A stretch of DNA of 12,493 bases from Nitriliruptoraceae bacterium (GCA_007117945.1 SKTN01000060.1:1-12493); one strand, 5' to 3'. Shown: positions 1-8,855, counted from the stretch's first letter. Notes: generated by a model not told the origin, from the letters alone. Made by a program: numbers and translations.

Positions 1-13
1 CCGACCGTGTGCG

Positions 14-34
14 CCGACCGTCGCATCCGGTCGG
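14..34 (-). terminator. Hairpin downstream of the PilZ gene
   Basis: A perfect inverted repeat has arms CCGACCG (14-20) and CGGTCGG (28-34) around a 7-base loop. It lies 16 bases beyond the PilZ stop codon in the direction of transcription, where a terminator for the four-gene minus-strand unit would be expected. No T-run follows it, so the call rests on position and symmetry only. Confidence 0.35.
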
Positions 35-49
35 GTGCTCCGGTGGCCC

Positions 50-703
50 TCAGCCGCCCTCGGTGCTGCCACCGCGACCCCGGAACTGCTCCTCGAGCAC
101 GAAACGCCGCACGCGGTCGCTGAGCTGCTCGTCGAGGCCGACGAACCGCAGGCCCACGGACCGCTGATCCCCCTGTGCGCCGGCCACCCGCACCACCTCG
201 GCGTCGAGCAACACCTCCTCCTGCGCCTCCAGGGCCAGGCGGACGCGCACCTGCTGTCCGATCACCGCCTGCGCAGGTGCCGGGACCACGACCAGGGCCC
301 CGCCCTCGGAGAGGTCCTCGGTCACCCCCTCCAGCTGGGTGCCTTCCATCGCCAGGCGTACCGGGCGCGCGATCCGCAGCCGGAAGGCCCCGCGGCGCTG
401 CACCCGCTGCACCGTGGTGGCGGTCAGCCACCACCGGGGGACCACGTCGACATCGCCGTCGGTGATGGTCCCCGATGCGCGCAGCAACGCCGAGTCGGTG
501 TGCCAGGCGACGGTGGCCGGGGTTCCGTGGGGCACGACGTAGGCCGTGCCGTCGCTCCGGGTCGGCGCGACCACGAGCAGCCGCCCACCCGCGACCGCCT
601 CGACCCGTGTCCGCCAGTTCCGGGGGACCGACGCCACGCTCAGCTCGACCACCGTGCCCACCGCGGGCATCGGTGCGGCCTCGCGCCGGGTCCTGCGCGC
701 CAC
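50..703 (-). CDS. PilZ domain protein, YcgR-like (probable cyclic-di-GMP receptor)
   Basis: This 217-residue soluble protein probably binds cyclic di-GMP. The C-terminal half carries both parts of the PilZ ligand motif: R104-G-A-F-R108 (RxxxR) and D130-L-S-E-G-G135 (D/NxSxxG). Residues 1-95 form a beta-rich domain like the N-terminal half of YcgR-type flagellar brakes, and no membrane segment is visible. The GTG start at 703 is preceded by a strong ribosome site (GGGGGAGGTG, about 708-717, with 6 bases between GAGG and GTG). An internal ATG at codon 12 has less support. The gene lies 39 bases after the transglutaminase stop on the same strand, so it is probably the last gene of that operon. 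YcgR-type proteins act on motility or exopolysaccharide machinery. The target here is unknown, and its link to the upstream amide-bond module is inferred from position. The PilZ call is firm and the physiological role open. Confidence 0.9.
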   Translation of the reverse strand: MARRTRREAAPMPAVGTVVELSVASVPRNWRTRVEAVAGGRLLVVAPTRSDGTAYVVPHGTPATVAWHTDSALLRASGTITDGDVDVVPRWWLTATTVQRVQRRGAFRLRIARPVRLAMEGTQLEGVTEDLSEGGALVVVPAPAQAVIGQQVRVRLALEAQEEVLLDAEVVRVAGAQGDQRSVGLRFVGLDEQLSDRVRRFVLEEQFRGRGGSTEGG

Positions 704-742
704 CAGCCACCTCCCCCTGCCGTGCGTAGCGGCCCTGCGACC

Positions 743-1651
743 CTACTGCTGCTGGCTGCTGCGGCCCGCGGTCTGGTCACCCAGCGGCGCCAACGCCAGC
801 CGGCGCATCGACACCGACACGTCCAGTTCGTGGCGCTGATCACCGACGAACACGCCTCTGAGGGGTGCGACGTCGCCGTAGTCGCGGCCACGGCCGATGG
901 TCACGTGCCGCTCCGTGACGTGCTGGCCGTTGGTCGGGTCGAGGGCGAACCAGCCCCACCCGGGGATCGCCACCTCGATCCACGCGTGGGTCTCGACCTC
1001 CACCTCGTCATCGTGGACGTCGGCCCCCGTGGCATCGTCGGCGGTGAACAGGTAGCCGGACACGTAGCGGGTCGGGACGCCGAGCTCCCGCAGCAGGGCG
1101 ATCGACAGGTGCGCGAAGTCCTGGCACACCCCTCCCCCGGTGGCGTGGACCTCGTCCACGTCCACCCCGACCCAGGTGACCCCGCTGCGGTACTCGAAGT
1201 CGCTGGCGACGTGGTCGTGGACGGCCTGGGCCAGCGCCACCACGTCGTCGCCGACCCCGGCGCCGACGGCCTGCGCCGTCGCGGCGACCTGATCGGACCA
1301 CCGCACATGGGCGGAGGGCTGCAGGAACTCCAGGTGGGCATCGTGGAACCAGGCATCCCGCAGCGCCGCGCGCGGCACGGCCTGCTGGGGCCGCACGGGC
1401 TCCTGGGTCTCCACCGTCGCGGTCGCCACCACCTCGAGGCGGTCGTGGAGGTCCCGCACCCCGAAGGTGTCGACCCGCGTGCCCCAGTAGTCGTGGTAGG
1501 AGGCGACCCGCGAGGCCGGCTCGGTCAGGACGTGGTAGTGCACCACGGCCTGGCGGTGGTCGGTGGCAGGACAGGCACGCAGCTCGTTCTGCGACTCACT
1601 GACCGCCTCGGCGTACCGGAAGCGGGTCAGGTAGCGGATGTCGAGGCGCAC
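743..1651 (-). CDS. Transglutaminase-like cysteine protease family protein
   Basis: This 302-residue protein has the full catalytic triad of the transglutaminase/papain-like fold: C176 in GGGVCQDFAH, H222 in ETHAWIEV and D238 in ALDPTNG. The first 75 residues match the N-terminal beta domain found in bacterial members of this family (RYLTRFRYAEAVSESQNELR, then a DYWGTRV segment). Bacterial members are usually expected to be peptidases or amide-transfer enzymes rather than protein cross-linkers. No signal peptide is visible, so it probably acts in the cytoplasm. The start is a GTG with a weak AGGAC site upstream, 30 bases after the alpha-E stop. Position and order place it as the third gene of the ATP-grasp/alpha-E/transglutaminase unit. 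In that setting it could cleave or trim the product of the ATP-grasp enzyme, which is inference. The C-terminal 15 residues are low-complexity (SSQQQ end). Confidence 0.93.
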   Translation of the reverse strand: MRLDIRYLTRFRYAEAVSESQNELRACPATDHRQAVVHYHVLTEPASRVASYHDYWGTRVDTFGVRDLHDRLEVVATATVETQEPVRPQQAVPRAALRDAWFHDAHLEFLQPSAHVRWSDQVAATAQAVGAGVGDDVVALAQAVHDHVASDFEYRSGVTWVGVDVDEVHATGGGVCQDFAHLSIALLRELGVPTRYVSGYLFTADDATGADVHDDEVEVETHAWIEVAIPGWGWFALDPTNGQHVTERHVTIGRGRDYGDVAPLRGVFVGDQRHELDVSVSMRRLALAPLGDQTAGRSSQQQ

Positions 1652-1681
1652 GGCGGGTCCTGGGGTGGTGTGCGGGTGGGG

Positions 1682-2676
1682 TCACCCGGTCGCGATGGCG
1701 TGGAGTGCGCCGCCCGGGTGGTGGTGGAAGAACTCGTCGGCGATCTGCTCCGCCGTGACGGCGATCTGCTCCTGGACGTCCTCGAGGAACTCCTGCAGGC
1801 CGACGTCGAACAGCTCACCGACGTCGCGGAACTCCAGTGAGGCGGTGGTGCGTCCCAGCTGCCGGGCGGCACGGCTCGGACGACCGTCCCGCAGCGCCTC
1901 CAGCTGGCGGCGCGCACCCCCCAGGCAGAACAGGACGCTGCGGGGCAGGTCGCGCTCCAGCAGCAGGAACTCCACCACGTCGGCGGGATCCATCGAGGAG
2001 CGGTAGCGGCGGCGGTAGGCCTCGAAGGCCGAGGCGGACTTCAGCACCGCGATCCAGTGGTGGAAGTCGGTGCGGTCCGGCCCCCGTGGGACCTCGGCGG
2101 TGTCACCTGCCAGGCGCTGGCTGGGACCCGACATCGCCTCGAGCTGGGCGTAGCGCACGTCGATCAGCCGGCAGGTCATCTCCGCACGTTCGAGCAGGCG
2201 ACCGAGCGCCATGAACCGCCAGCCCTCGTCGCGGGGCATGGTCTCGCTGGCAACGCCGTAGATCGTCATGCTCATGCGCCGCACCGTGCGGAACAGCTCG
2301 TAGGGCTGGTCCGCGAGCTCGGCCTCCAGGTCCCGGTCGCCGAGCACCAGGTGCAGGTCGTTGACCGCCTCCCACAGCTCCGAGGAGACCAGCTCCCGGA
2401 CCGACCGGACGTTCTCCCGGGCGCGCTCGATCGAGGCGGTGACCGAGCCCGGGTTGTCCGCGTCGAGCACCAGGAAGCGCATCACGTTGACCGGCTCGAT
2501 GGGTGCACCGTAGGCCGCACGCAGGTGCAGGACCTCCAGCAACTGGTACCAGGCCATCGCCACCTCGCCGTAGGGCGACTCCAGCTGGGTGTGGTAGGTG
2601 ACGTCGACCATCCGGGCGGTGTCCTCGGCGCGTTCGGTGTAGCGACCCGCCCAGAACAGGTTCTCCGCGAGCCTGG

Positions 2677-2683
<7 letters not shown>
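1682..2683 (-). CDS. Alpha-E domain-containing protein (DUF403 family)
   Basis: This 333-residue, almost wholly helical protein opens with the family signature MLARLAENLFWAGRYTERAE. The biochemical function is not established. The family takes its name from its alpha-helical, glutamate-containing motifs and is nearly always encoded beside a circularly permuted ATP-grasp enzyme, so it is probably a partner of that enzyme. An internal two-fold repeat is visible: residues 11-30 (GRYTERAE..R..DV.Y) recur at 159-178 (GRLLERAE..R..DV.Y), and the D.NPGSV segment near 75-82 recurs in weaker form as ERDLPRSV at 243-250. The start is GTG at 2683, and its first 7 bases overlap the end of the ATP-grasp gene. 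A strong ribosome site (AGGAGGAGGT) sits inside the last codons of the upstream gene, so translation is probably coupled. The C terminus (FFHHHPGG) is histidine-containing. Length is typical or slightly long for the family. Confidence 0.92.
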
Positions 2684-4191
<1,508 letters not shown>

Positions 4192-4233
4192 GGTGCGCAA
4201 CGCTACACGACGGCTCCTGGGGGGTACCGCGGG

Positions 4234-4301
4234 CGTCCTGGCGGGGCCTGGTGGGCATCCTGGCGAGCGTCCTGACGGGCCCCGGCGAACGTCCTGGCGG
4301 G
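4234..4301. repeat. Four imperfect copies of a 12-bp repeat in the ATP-grasp leader
   Basis: The unit CGTCCTGGCGGG occurs at 4234-4245 and 4290-4301, with variants CATCCTGGCGAG at 4256-4267 and CGTCCTGACGGG at 4269-4280. Start-to-start spacings are 22, 13 and 21 bases. The array lies 43-110 bases upstream of the ATP-grasp start, in a stretch with no convincing coding sequence. It could be a protein-binding array or a local duplication. Nothing else supports a function. Confidence 0.5.
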
Positions 4302-4351
4302 CCCGACTGCTGGCTGCTGGTGCACGCCCTACCGGCAGGCGTGCGACCACG

Positions 4352-4385
4352 TTGCGTGAGGGTGAATCACCTTGCGTGGTATCAA
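4352..4385. promoter_or_regulatory. Operator-like repeats in the divergent ATP-grasp / small-gene intergenic region
   Basis: Two direct copies of TTGCGTG (4352-4358 and 4372-4378) are exactly 20 bases apart, about two helical turns. Between them lies the near-palindrome GGTGAATCACC (4361-4371). On the plus strand TGGTATCAA (4377-4385) resembles an extended -10 element for the small gene at 4467. No well-spaced -35 was found. The site sits between divergently transcribed genes, so it could serve either one. Confidence 0.35.
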
Positions 4386-4466
4386 GCCCACCGATGACCC
4401 TGCCGATGCTGAGCACAGGACCACGCAGCAGCCGCGAGAGTCCGCGCGGGTCAGGCGGAGGCCAGG

Positions 4467-4706
4467 ATGGAGCTGATGTTGGAGCGCGCGCAGGCCCCGG
4501 TCGCGGTACCCACTCCGGACGGCGGCACGGTCCTGGTCGACCCACGTCAGCACCGGGCAGACGTGGTCCGCCGACTGCTGTGCTGCGGCGTCTCCGCGAC
4601 CACGCTCCTGCACATGCTGCCCGAGTGGGCACCGCTGATCCTGCGGGTCGATCGCGAGCTCGACGGAGCAGGCATCCGGCGCGAGCAGCGCTGCACGGGC
4701 ACCTGA
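4467..4706 (+). CDS. Small protein of unknown function (79 residues)
   Basis: I do not recognise this 79-residue protein. It is likely a real gene: third codon positions are overwhelmingly G or C, a GGAGG ribosome site (4457-4461) ends 5 bases before the ATG, and a strong hairpin follows the stop by 10 bases. Residues 1-27 look like beta strands with a turn (TPDGGTVLVDP). Residues 30-66 look like two or three amphipathic helices (ADVVRRLL, then SATTLLHMLPEWAPLI). C39-C40 form an adjacent cysteine pair with a further cysteine near the end (C76), so metal or redox roles are possible but unproven. There is no signal peptide or membrane span. It lies between the divergent ATP-grasp operon and the downstream dehydrogenase, which is on the same strand but probably a separate unit. 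Confidence 0.65.
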   Translation: MELMLERAQAPVAVPTPDGGTVLVDPRQHRADVVRRLLCCGVSATTLLHMLPEWAPLILRVDRELDGAGIRREQRCTGT

Positions 4707-4716
4707 CGCGCTGCGT

Positions 4717-4741
4717 CGCGGGCCTGTGAGGTCGGCCCGCG
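4717..4741 (+). terminator. Hairpin terminator after the 79-residue gene
   Basis: Perfect 8-bp arms, CGCGGGCC (4717-4724) and GGCCCGCG (4734-4741), enclose a 9-base loop. The hairpin starts 10 bases after the TGA of the small gene. There is no T-run, as is common for high-GC organisms, so intrinsic termination is plausible rather than certain. Confidence 0.5.
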
Positions 4742-4789
4742 GGCGCCGGTGGCCACCACCTCGGCGTCCTGTGGCAGGCTCCTGCGAGC

Positions 4790-4812
4790 CGCGGGCGCGA
4801 GCGACGCCCGCG
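4790..4812 (+). promoter_or_regulatory. Hairpin abutting the dehydrogenase ribosome site
   Basis: Perfect arms CGCGGGCG (4790-4797) and CGCCCGCG (4805-4812) enclose a 7-base loop. The stem ends one base before the GGGAG ribosome site (4814-4818) of the dehydrogenase. It may influence ribosome access or be part of the region's general GC symmetry. Confidence 0.35.
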
Positions 4813-4827
4813 CGGGAGTTCGCCTGC

Positions 4828-5730
4828 ATGAGCGACGACCACCGACCCCTCGCGGGGCGCCGGGTGCTGATCACCGGGGGATCCCGGGGACTGGGGGCGG
4901 CGACCGCACACCGGCTCGCCGGGATGGGCGCCGAGGTCGTGGTGACCTACCGCCAGCGGGCCGAGGAGGCCGAGGCCGTGGTGGCCGCGTGCGCAGCGCT
5001 GACCCCCGGTGCCCGCGCGGAGCCCCTCGACCTGCTCGAGGAGGACAGCGTGCGCGCCCTCTTCGGGCGGCTGGAGGCGGCCGGCGAGGAACTCGACGTG
5101 GTCATCGCCAACGCCGCGGCTACCGCCTTCAAGCCGCTGTTGGAGCTGAAGCTGCACCAGATCGACAAGACCTTCGCCATCAGCGTGCGGCACTTCCTGC
5201 TGCTGGCGCAGCTGGCCTTCCCCCTGCTGGAGCCCCGCGGCGGTCGGATCGTGGCGGTCAGCGGCGCCGACACCGTGGGCTACATCCCCGGCCACGGCCT
5301 GCTGGCCGCGGCCAAGTCGTCGATGGAGACCCTCGTGCGCTACCTCGCGTGCGAGCTCGGACCCCTCGGCGTCACCGCCGTCGGCGTGCTCCCGGGCTAC
5401 ATCGACACCGAGTCGATCCAGCTCATGGCCGGCCCGTACCACGACAAGCTCAAGGCCGCCGAGGAGCTCACCCACCCCTTGCGGCGCGCCGCCACGCCCG
5501 AGGATGCCTCCGAGGCCGTGGCCCTGCTGTGTCTCGACGAGGCCCGCTGGCTCAACGGGCAGATCGTGCAGAACGACGGCGCCGGGCTCTTCGCCTACAT
5601 GGGCCGGTTCGGCCACGCCTGGGCGATGGTGCCCGATGCGGCCACGGGCACGGCACCGCCCGCCGCCGGCGACGCGCCCATGCTCGGCCACAGCGACGTG
5701 GGGAGCGAGCGCGCCGAGGCCGGTGGATGA
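4828..5730 (+). CDS. SDR-family oxidoreductase, enoyl-ACP-reductase-like, lacking the usual catalytic tyrosine
   Basis: This 300-residue protein has a Rossmann fold with an intact dinucleotide site: TGGSRGLG at 16-23, the D68 region (PLDLLEEDS) and NAAA at 95-98. NAA, the S145-G-A segment, K163 in AAAKSSMETLVRYLA, the PGYIDT loop and the NGQIVQNDGA end match the SDR layout closest to FabL/FabI-type enoyl reductases. The oddity is the active site. Counting back from K163, the classical YxxxK position is leucine (159) and the FabI-style Yx6K position is histidine (156). The nearest tyrosine is Y152. It may have altered chemistry or be a non-canonical family. A 42-residue Ala/Pro/Gly-rich tail follows the core. 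The start is ATG 4828 after GGGAG (4814-4818). An in-frame opening to 4726 adds only arginine-rich non-homologous sequence. A fatty-acid or polyketide role is possible but unproven. Confidence 0.88.
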   Translation: MSDDHRPLAGRRVLITGGSRGLGAATAHRLAGMGAEVVVTYRQRAEEAEAVVAACAALTPGARAEPLDLLEEDSVRALFGRLEAAGEELDVVIANAAATAFKPLLELKLHQIDKTFAISVRHFLLLAQLAFPLLEPRGGRIVAVSGADTVGYIPGHGLLAAAKSSMETLVRYLACELGPLGVTAVGVLPGYIDTESIQLMAGPYHDKLKAAEELTHPLRRAATPEDASEAVALLCLDEARWLNGQIVQNDGAGLFAYMGRFGHAWAMVPDAATGTAPPAAGDAPMLGHSDVGSERAEAGG

Positions 5731-5735
5731 CGCTC

Positions 5736-5776
5736 GGGGGTGACGCGGCACCCACACGGCGTGGCGGTCAGCCCCC
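5736..5776. terminator. Candidate bidirectional terminator between convergent genes
   Basis: The dehydrogenase and RecD2 genes converge with 37 bases between their stops. GGGGGTGAC (5736-5744) pairs with GTCA-G-CCCCC (5767-5776) with one bulged G. An inner stem CCAC (5752-5755) / GTGG (5761-5764) sits within the loop. The structure overlaps the RecD2 stop codon. There is no T-run. Confidence 0.35.
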
Positions 5777-7939
5777 GGCCGTGGCCACGTCGGGCACGGC
5801 GGCCCGCAGCCGGGCCGCGAGCCCCGTGCGCCGGTCCCGGGGCCGGTCCTGGGTTGCCGCCGCCCGCAGCGCCTCGACCCGACCCACCACGATCAGTGCG
5901 TCGCGGGCACGGGTGACCCCGGTGTAGACGAGGTTGCGCCACAGCATGCCCCGGTGGCTCGGGTCGACCACCAGCACCACCACCGGCCACTCCCCGCCCT
6001 GGGACTTGTGCACCGTGACCGCCCACGCGGGCGCGAGGTTGCGCACGCCCCGGGCGTCGACCACCACCTCGCCGCGGGGGAAGGCGACCCGCAGCTCCCC
6101 GCGCTTGGCGTCGAGGTCGACCACCGACCCGATGTCGCCGTTGGCGACGTCGAGTTCGGGATCATTGCGGGTCTGCAGGACGCGGTCGCCGACGTGGAAG
6201 CCGCTCACCTCGGGGCGGCCGCCACCCGGGTTGAGTGCGGCCTTCAACCCGGCGTTGAGCGCATCCACGCCCACGGGCCCGCGGTACACCGGCGCGAGGA
6301 CCTGGACCTGCTCGGAGGGGACGCCGAGGTGGTCGGGGATCCGCTCGGCGACGGCCTGGACGACCCGCGGCACGATCCGGCGCCGGTCGGGCTCCTCCGC
6401 CAGGAACACGTCCCCGTCCACACCCTTCAGGGGTCCGACCTCACCTGCCAGCACCTCGCGGGCGAGGGCGACGATGCGGCTACCCGCCGCCTGGCGGTGG
6501 ATCTCGGTCAGCTCGGTGACGGGCACCACCCCGGCGGCGACGATGTCACGCAGCACGTCGCCCGGGCCCACCGACGGGAGCTGGTCGGGGTCACCGACCA
6601 GCAGCAGGTGGGCGCCCTCCTCCACGGCGGCGACCAGCTGCGCCGCCAACCAGGTGTCGCACATCGACACCTCGTCGGCCACCACCAGGTCGAAGGGCAG
6701 GGGTTCGGCGTGGCCGTAGCGCAGAGCGAACCCGCCGTCACCGTCGGGCCGGGCCTCGAGGAGCCGGTGGATCGTGGAGGCCGGCCGGCCCACCAGTTCC
6801 TCCAGCCGCTTGGCGGCCCGACCCGTGGGTGCACACAGGGCCACGCTGTGGCCACCCGACTCCGCGGCGCGCACCACCTCCTCCACCGTGCGCGTCTTGC
6901 CCGTGCCGGGCCCGCCGGTCAGCACCGACACCGGCGCGCCGATCGCCACCTCGACAGCCGCACGCTGTCCGGTGGTCAGGTCCCCGCCCGGATCCAGACC
7001 GGCTCCCAGGGGGGCCAACCGCGGGCGCTCGGCCGTGGCCAGGCGCGCGAGGTCGGTCGCCAGCTGTGCCTCGGTGGCCAGCGCCTCGGGGGTGGAGACG
7101 ATCGGCGCACCCTCGAGCTCCTCGCTGGCCAGGGCCCCTGCGGCGCACGCGCGCTCCAGCCCGTCAGCCGCCAGGATGCCGTCGACGCCGAGCAGGGCCG
7201 CGGTGGCCTCGATACAGGCAGCCCGGGACAGGTGCTGATGGCCCTGCCGTGTGCGGGCGGCGACCACCGCCGCCCGGGCACCCGCCGCCAGGCGTGCCGG
7301 ATCGCCGGCCTCGACACCGAGGTGGCGCGCGAGCGCATCGACCTGGGCGAACCGGGCGCGTTCGGCCTCGAGGAGCACGTAGGGCGCGGTCCGCGCGAGC
7401 TCCGCGGCGTCGGGCCCGAAGCGCGCATGCACGCTGGCGACGACGTCACGGGGCCAGGCGACGGGCTCGACGAGGCGCACGAGCTCGGCCAGTGACCGGG
7501 CCCCGGCCCACGCCCGCAGCAGCTCCGCCGCGTCCTCGGGCTCGATCCCGGCCTCGGATCCCAGGCGCTCCGGCTCGTGATCGAGTACCCGGGCCGTGCC
7601 CGACCCGAAGGTGGTCAGCAGCCGGGTGCGGACCGCCTCGGGCACCGCCGAGAACCGCTCGCCGGCGAGGTAGTCGGCCAGGCCGGCCACGGTGGTGGGC
7701 ACGAGCTGCTCGTAGAGGACGGCCTCGAAGGTGAGCCCGTGGCGGGGGTGACGGGTCCACCGACCGGCCACGCGCAGGGTGTCACCCTCGCGCACCCCCG
7801 CCAGGGGACCGACGCAGCGCACGCCCTCGCCGTCGTCGAGCTGGAGCTCGATGACCCCGAAGCCCGTGCGCGTGTCGGCCAGGTAGGTCCCGACGACCTC
7901 CCCGGTGAGCTGCTCGTCACCGAGCAGCCCGTCGGTCAC
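5768..7939 (-). CDS. recD2: RecD2-type SF1B DNA helicase (RecD/TraA family)
   Basis: This 723-residue 5'-3' DNA helicase belongs to the RecD2 group, which acts without RecBC. It has an N-terminal OB-like domain (10-80), a helical region with degenerate helix-hairpin-helix character (85-330), then helicase domains. Visible motifs are TGQRAAVE (323-330), Walker A GGPGTGKT (342-349), CAPTGRAAKRL (369-379), Walker B DEVSM (422-426), GDPDQLPSVGPG (449-460), VLAPVYRG (547-554), VTVHKSQGGEW (641-651) and YTGVTRAR (672-679). All core motifs are intact and the length is normal for RecD2. The roles expected from the family are DNA repair and replication-fork processing. The GTG start at 7939 overlaps the stop of the upstream coiled-coil gene by 4 bases (GTGA), indicating translational coupling. 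The pairing with a membrane-associated partner gene is unusual and may be regulatory only. Confidence 0.95.
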   Translation of the reverse strand: MTDGLLGDEQLTGEVVGTYLADTRTGFGVIELQLDDGEGVRCVGPLAGVREGDTLRVAGRWTRHPRHGLTFEAVLYEQLVPTTVAGLADYLAGERFSAVPEAVRTRLLTTFGSGTARVLDHEPERLGSEAGIEPEDAAELLRAWAGARSLAELVRLVEPVAWPRDVVASVHARFGPDAAELARTAPYVLLEAERARFAQVDALARHLGVEAGDPARLAAGARAAVVAARTRQGHQHLSRAACIEATAALLGVDGILAADGLERACAAGALASEELEGAPIVSTPEALATEAQLATDLARLATAERPRLAPLGAGLDPGGDLTTGQRAAVEVAIGAPVSVLTGGPGTGKTRTVEEVVRAAESGGHSVALCAPTGRAAKRLEELVGRPASTIHRLLEARPDGDGGFALRYGHAEPLPFDLVVADEVSMCDTWLAAQLVAAVEEGAHLLLVGDPDQLPSVGPGDVLRDIVAAGVVPVTELTEIHRQAAGSRIVALAREVLAGEVGPLKGVDGDVFLAEEPDRRRIVPRVVQAVAERIPDHLGVPSEQVQVLAPVYRGPVGVDALNAGLKAALNPGGGRPEVSGFHVGDRVLQTRNDPELDVANGDIGSVVDLDAKRGELRVAFPRGEVVVDARGVRNLAPAWAVTVHKSQGGEWPVVVLVVDPSHRGMLWRNLVYTGVTRARDALIVVGRVEALRAAATQDRPRDRRTGLAARLRAAVPDVATAGG

Positions 7940-8844
7940 CCGCGGTCCTCATCGTCCTCCGCGACGTCCTCACCCTCGTCAGTGACGGGGTCGGTGCCGT
8001 CCTCCGTGCCATCGTCGGGGAGATCGGCCGCGGGGCCCGGGGGAACAGGGTGGGCATCGACGGCCGCGGGTGCCTCGTCCGCCTTCGAGCTCCCCACACC
8101 GGATGCCTTGGCGGGATCGGCGGTTGGACCCGGCGGCACGGGGTACGGGTCGGCGGTCGGCGACAGGTGCGCGCCGATGTCCGCCGGCTCGTAGGTCACG
8201 GTGGTCGTCTCCCGCTTGCCGAGGACCCAGCCGACGACGAGCCCGAAGCCGAAACCGGCCCCCGTCCATGCGGCCGTGCGCACCGCGCTGCGGCGGCGGT
8301 CACGGCGCGACGGCGGGACGGTGCCCGCGACCTCGCGGGCCCGCTCACCGGCGATCACCCCCCGGTCGGCGACGTCGTCGGCGAGGGTCCCGAGCGAGCC
8401 GAGGGCGCGCACCAGCAGCTTCGGCAGGAGCAGCAGGATGCTGAGCAGGGCGCTGGCCGCCTGCCAGACGCCGCGCTCGACCTGCAGTCCCACCTTCTCC
8501 ACGTCGACCTCCACGGGCAGCTCCTCCTCGAGGTCGTGCCACCGGCGGGCGACCTCGCTGCGGGCCTGTTCCGCCCGCTCCGCCAGCACCGGTCCCGCCC
8601 GGTCAACGAGTTCGGCGCTGGTGTTGCGGGCCCAGGCGGCGAACTCGGGCCCGTGTGTCCTCGCACGGTCGGCGAGGAGGTCGCGCGCCTCCACCAGCCG
8701 CTCGGCGAGCAGGGCTCGTGCCTCCTCGAGCCGCTCGGCGCTGAGCTCACCCGCATCGGCCAGCTGGTCGCTGACCTCATCCACCAGCTCGCGGGCGGTC
8801 TCCTTGGCCTCGTCCAGATCCTTCGGTATGTGGGTGTCCGCCAC
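7936..8844 (-). CDS. Membrane-associated coiled-coil protein with proline repeats and acidic tail
   Basis: No named family was recognised for this 302-residue protein. Residues 8-110 are charged amphipathic helix with 11-residue-like repeats (EARALLAERL and EARDLLADRA), like apolipoprotein-type coiled coils. Residues 126-150 are strongly hydrophobic (SALLSILLLLPKLLVRAL) and 192-210 form a glycine-rich membrane span (TGAGFGFGLVVGWVLGK). Two copies of PVPPGPxAD follow, at about 235-243 and 266-274, and the last 25 residues are very acidic. The GTG start at 8844 is chosen because AGGAGG (8850-8855) lies 5 bases upstream. The frame is open to 9072, but the extension is arginine/alanine-rich and non-homologous in look. 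Its stop overlaps the RecD2 start, so the two are co-translated. Topology and function are unknown. It could anchor or organise something at the membrane. Confidence 0.75.
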   Translation of the reverse strand: MADTHIPKDLDEAKETARELVDEVSDQLADAGELSAERLEEARALLAERLVEARDLLADRARTHGPEFAAWARNTSAELVDRAGPVLAERAEQARSEVARRWHDLEEELPVEVDVEKVGLQVERGVWQAASALLSILLLLPKLLVRALGSLGTLADDVADRGVIAGERAREVAGTVPPSRRDRRRSAVRTAAWTGAGFGFGLVVGWVLGKRETTTVTYEPADIGAHLSPTADPYPVPPGPTADPAKASGVGSSKADEAPAAVDAHPVPPGPAADLPDDGTEDGTDPVTDEGEDVAEDDEDRG

Positions 8845-8849
8845 GGTGT

Positions 8850-8855
8850 CCTCCT
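8850..8855 (-). promoter_or_regulatory. Ribosome binding site fixing the coiled-coil gene start
   Basis: AGGAGG on the minus strand is followed by 5 bases and GTG at 8844. It outweighs an in-frame ATG at 8874 and the longer open frame from 9072. Confidence 0.75.

Noticed and set aside
35..1840. Plus-strand 601-residue open frame
   Set aside because: It lies antisense to the PilZ, transglutaminase and alpha-E genes, whose motifs are clear. Its composition (His, Asp, Arg, Gly-rich) is typical of a GC-rich shadow frame.
4192..5757. In-frame extension of the ATP-grasp gene that would give a 1026-residue protein
   Set aside because: The extension runs antisense to the well-supported dehydrogenase gene, is Arg/Gly/Pro-rich without family similarity, and the ATP-grasp family signature begins at the ATG at 4191.
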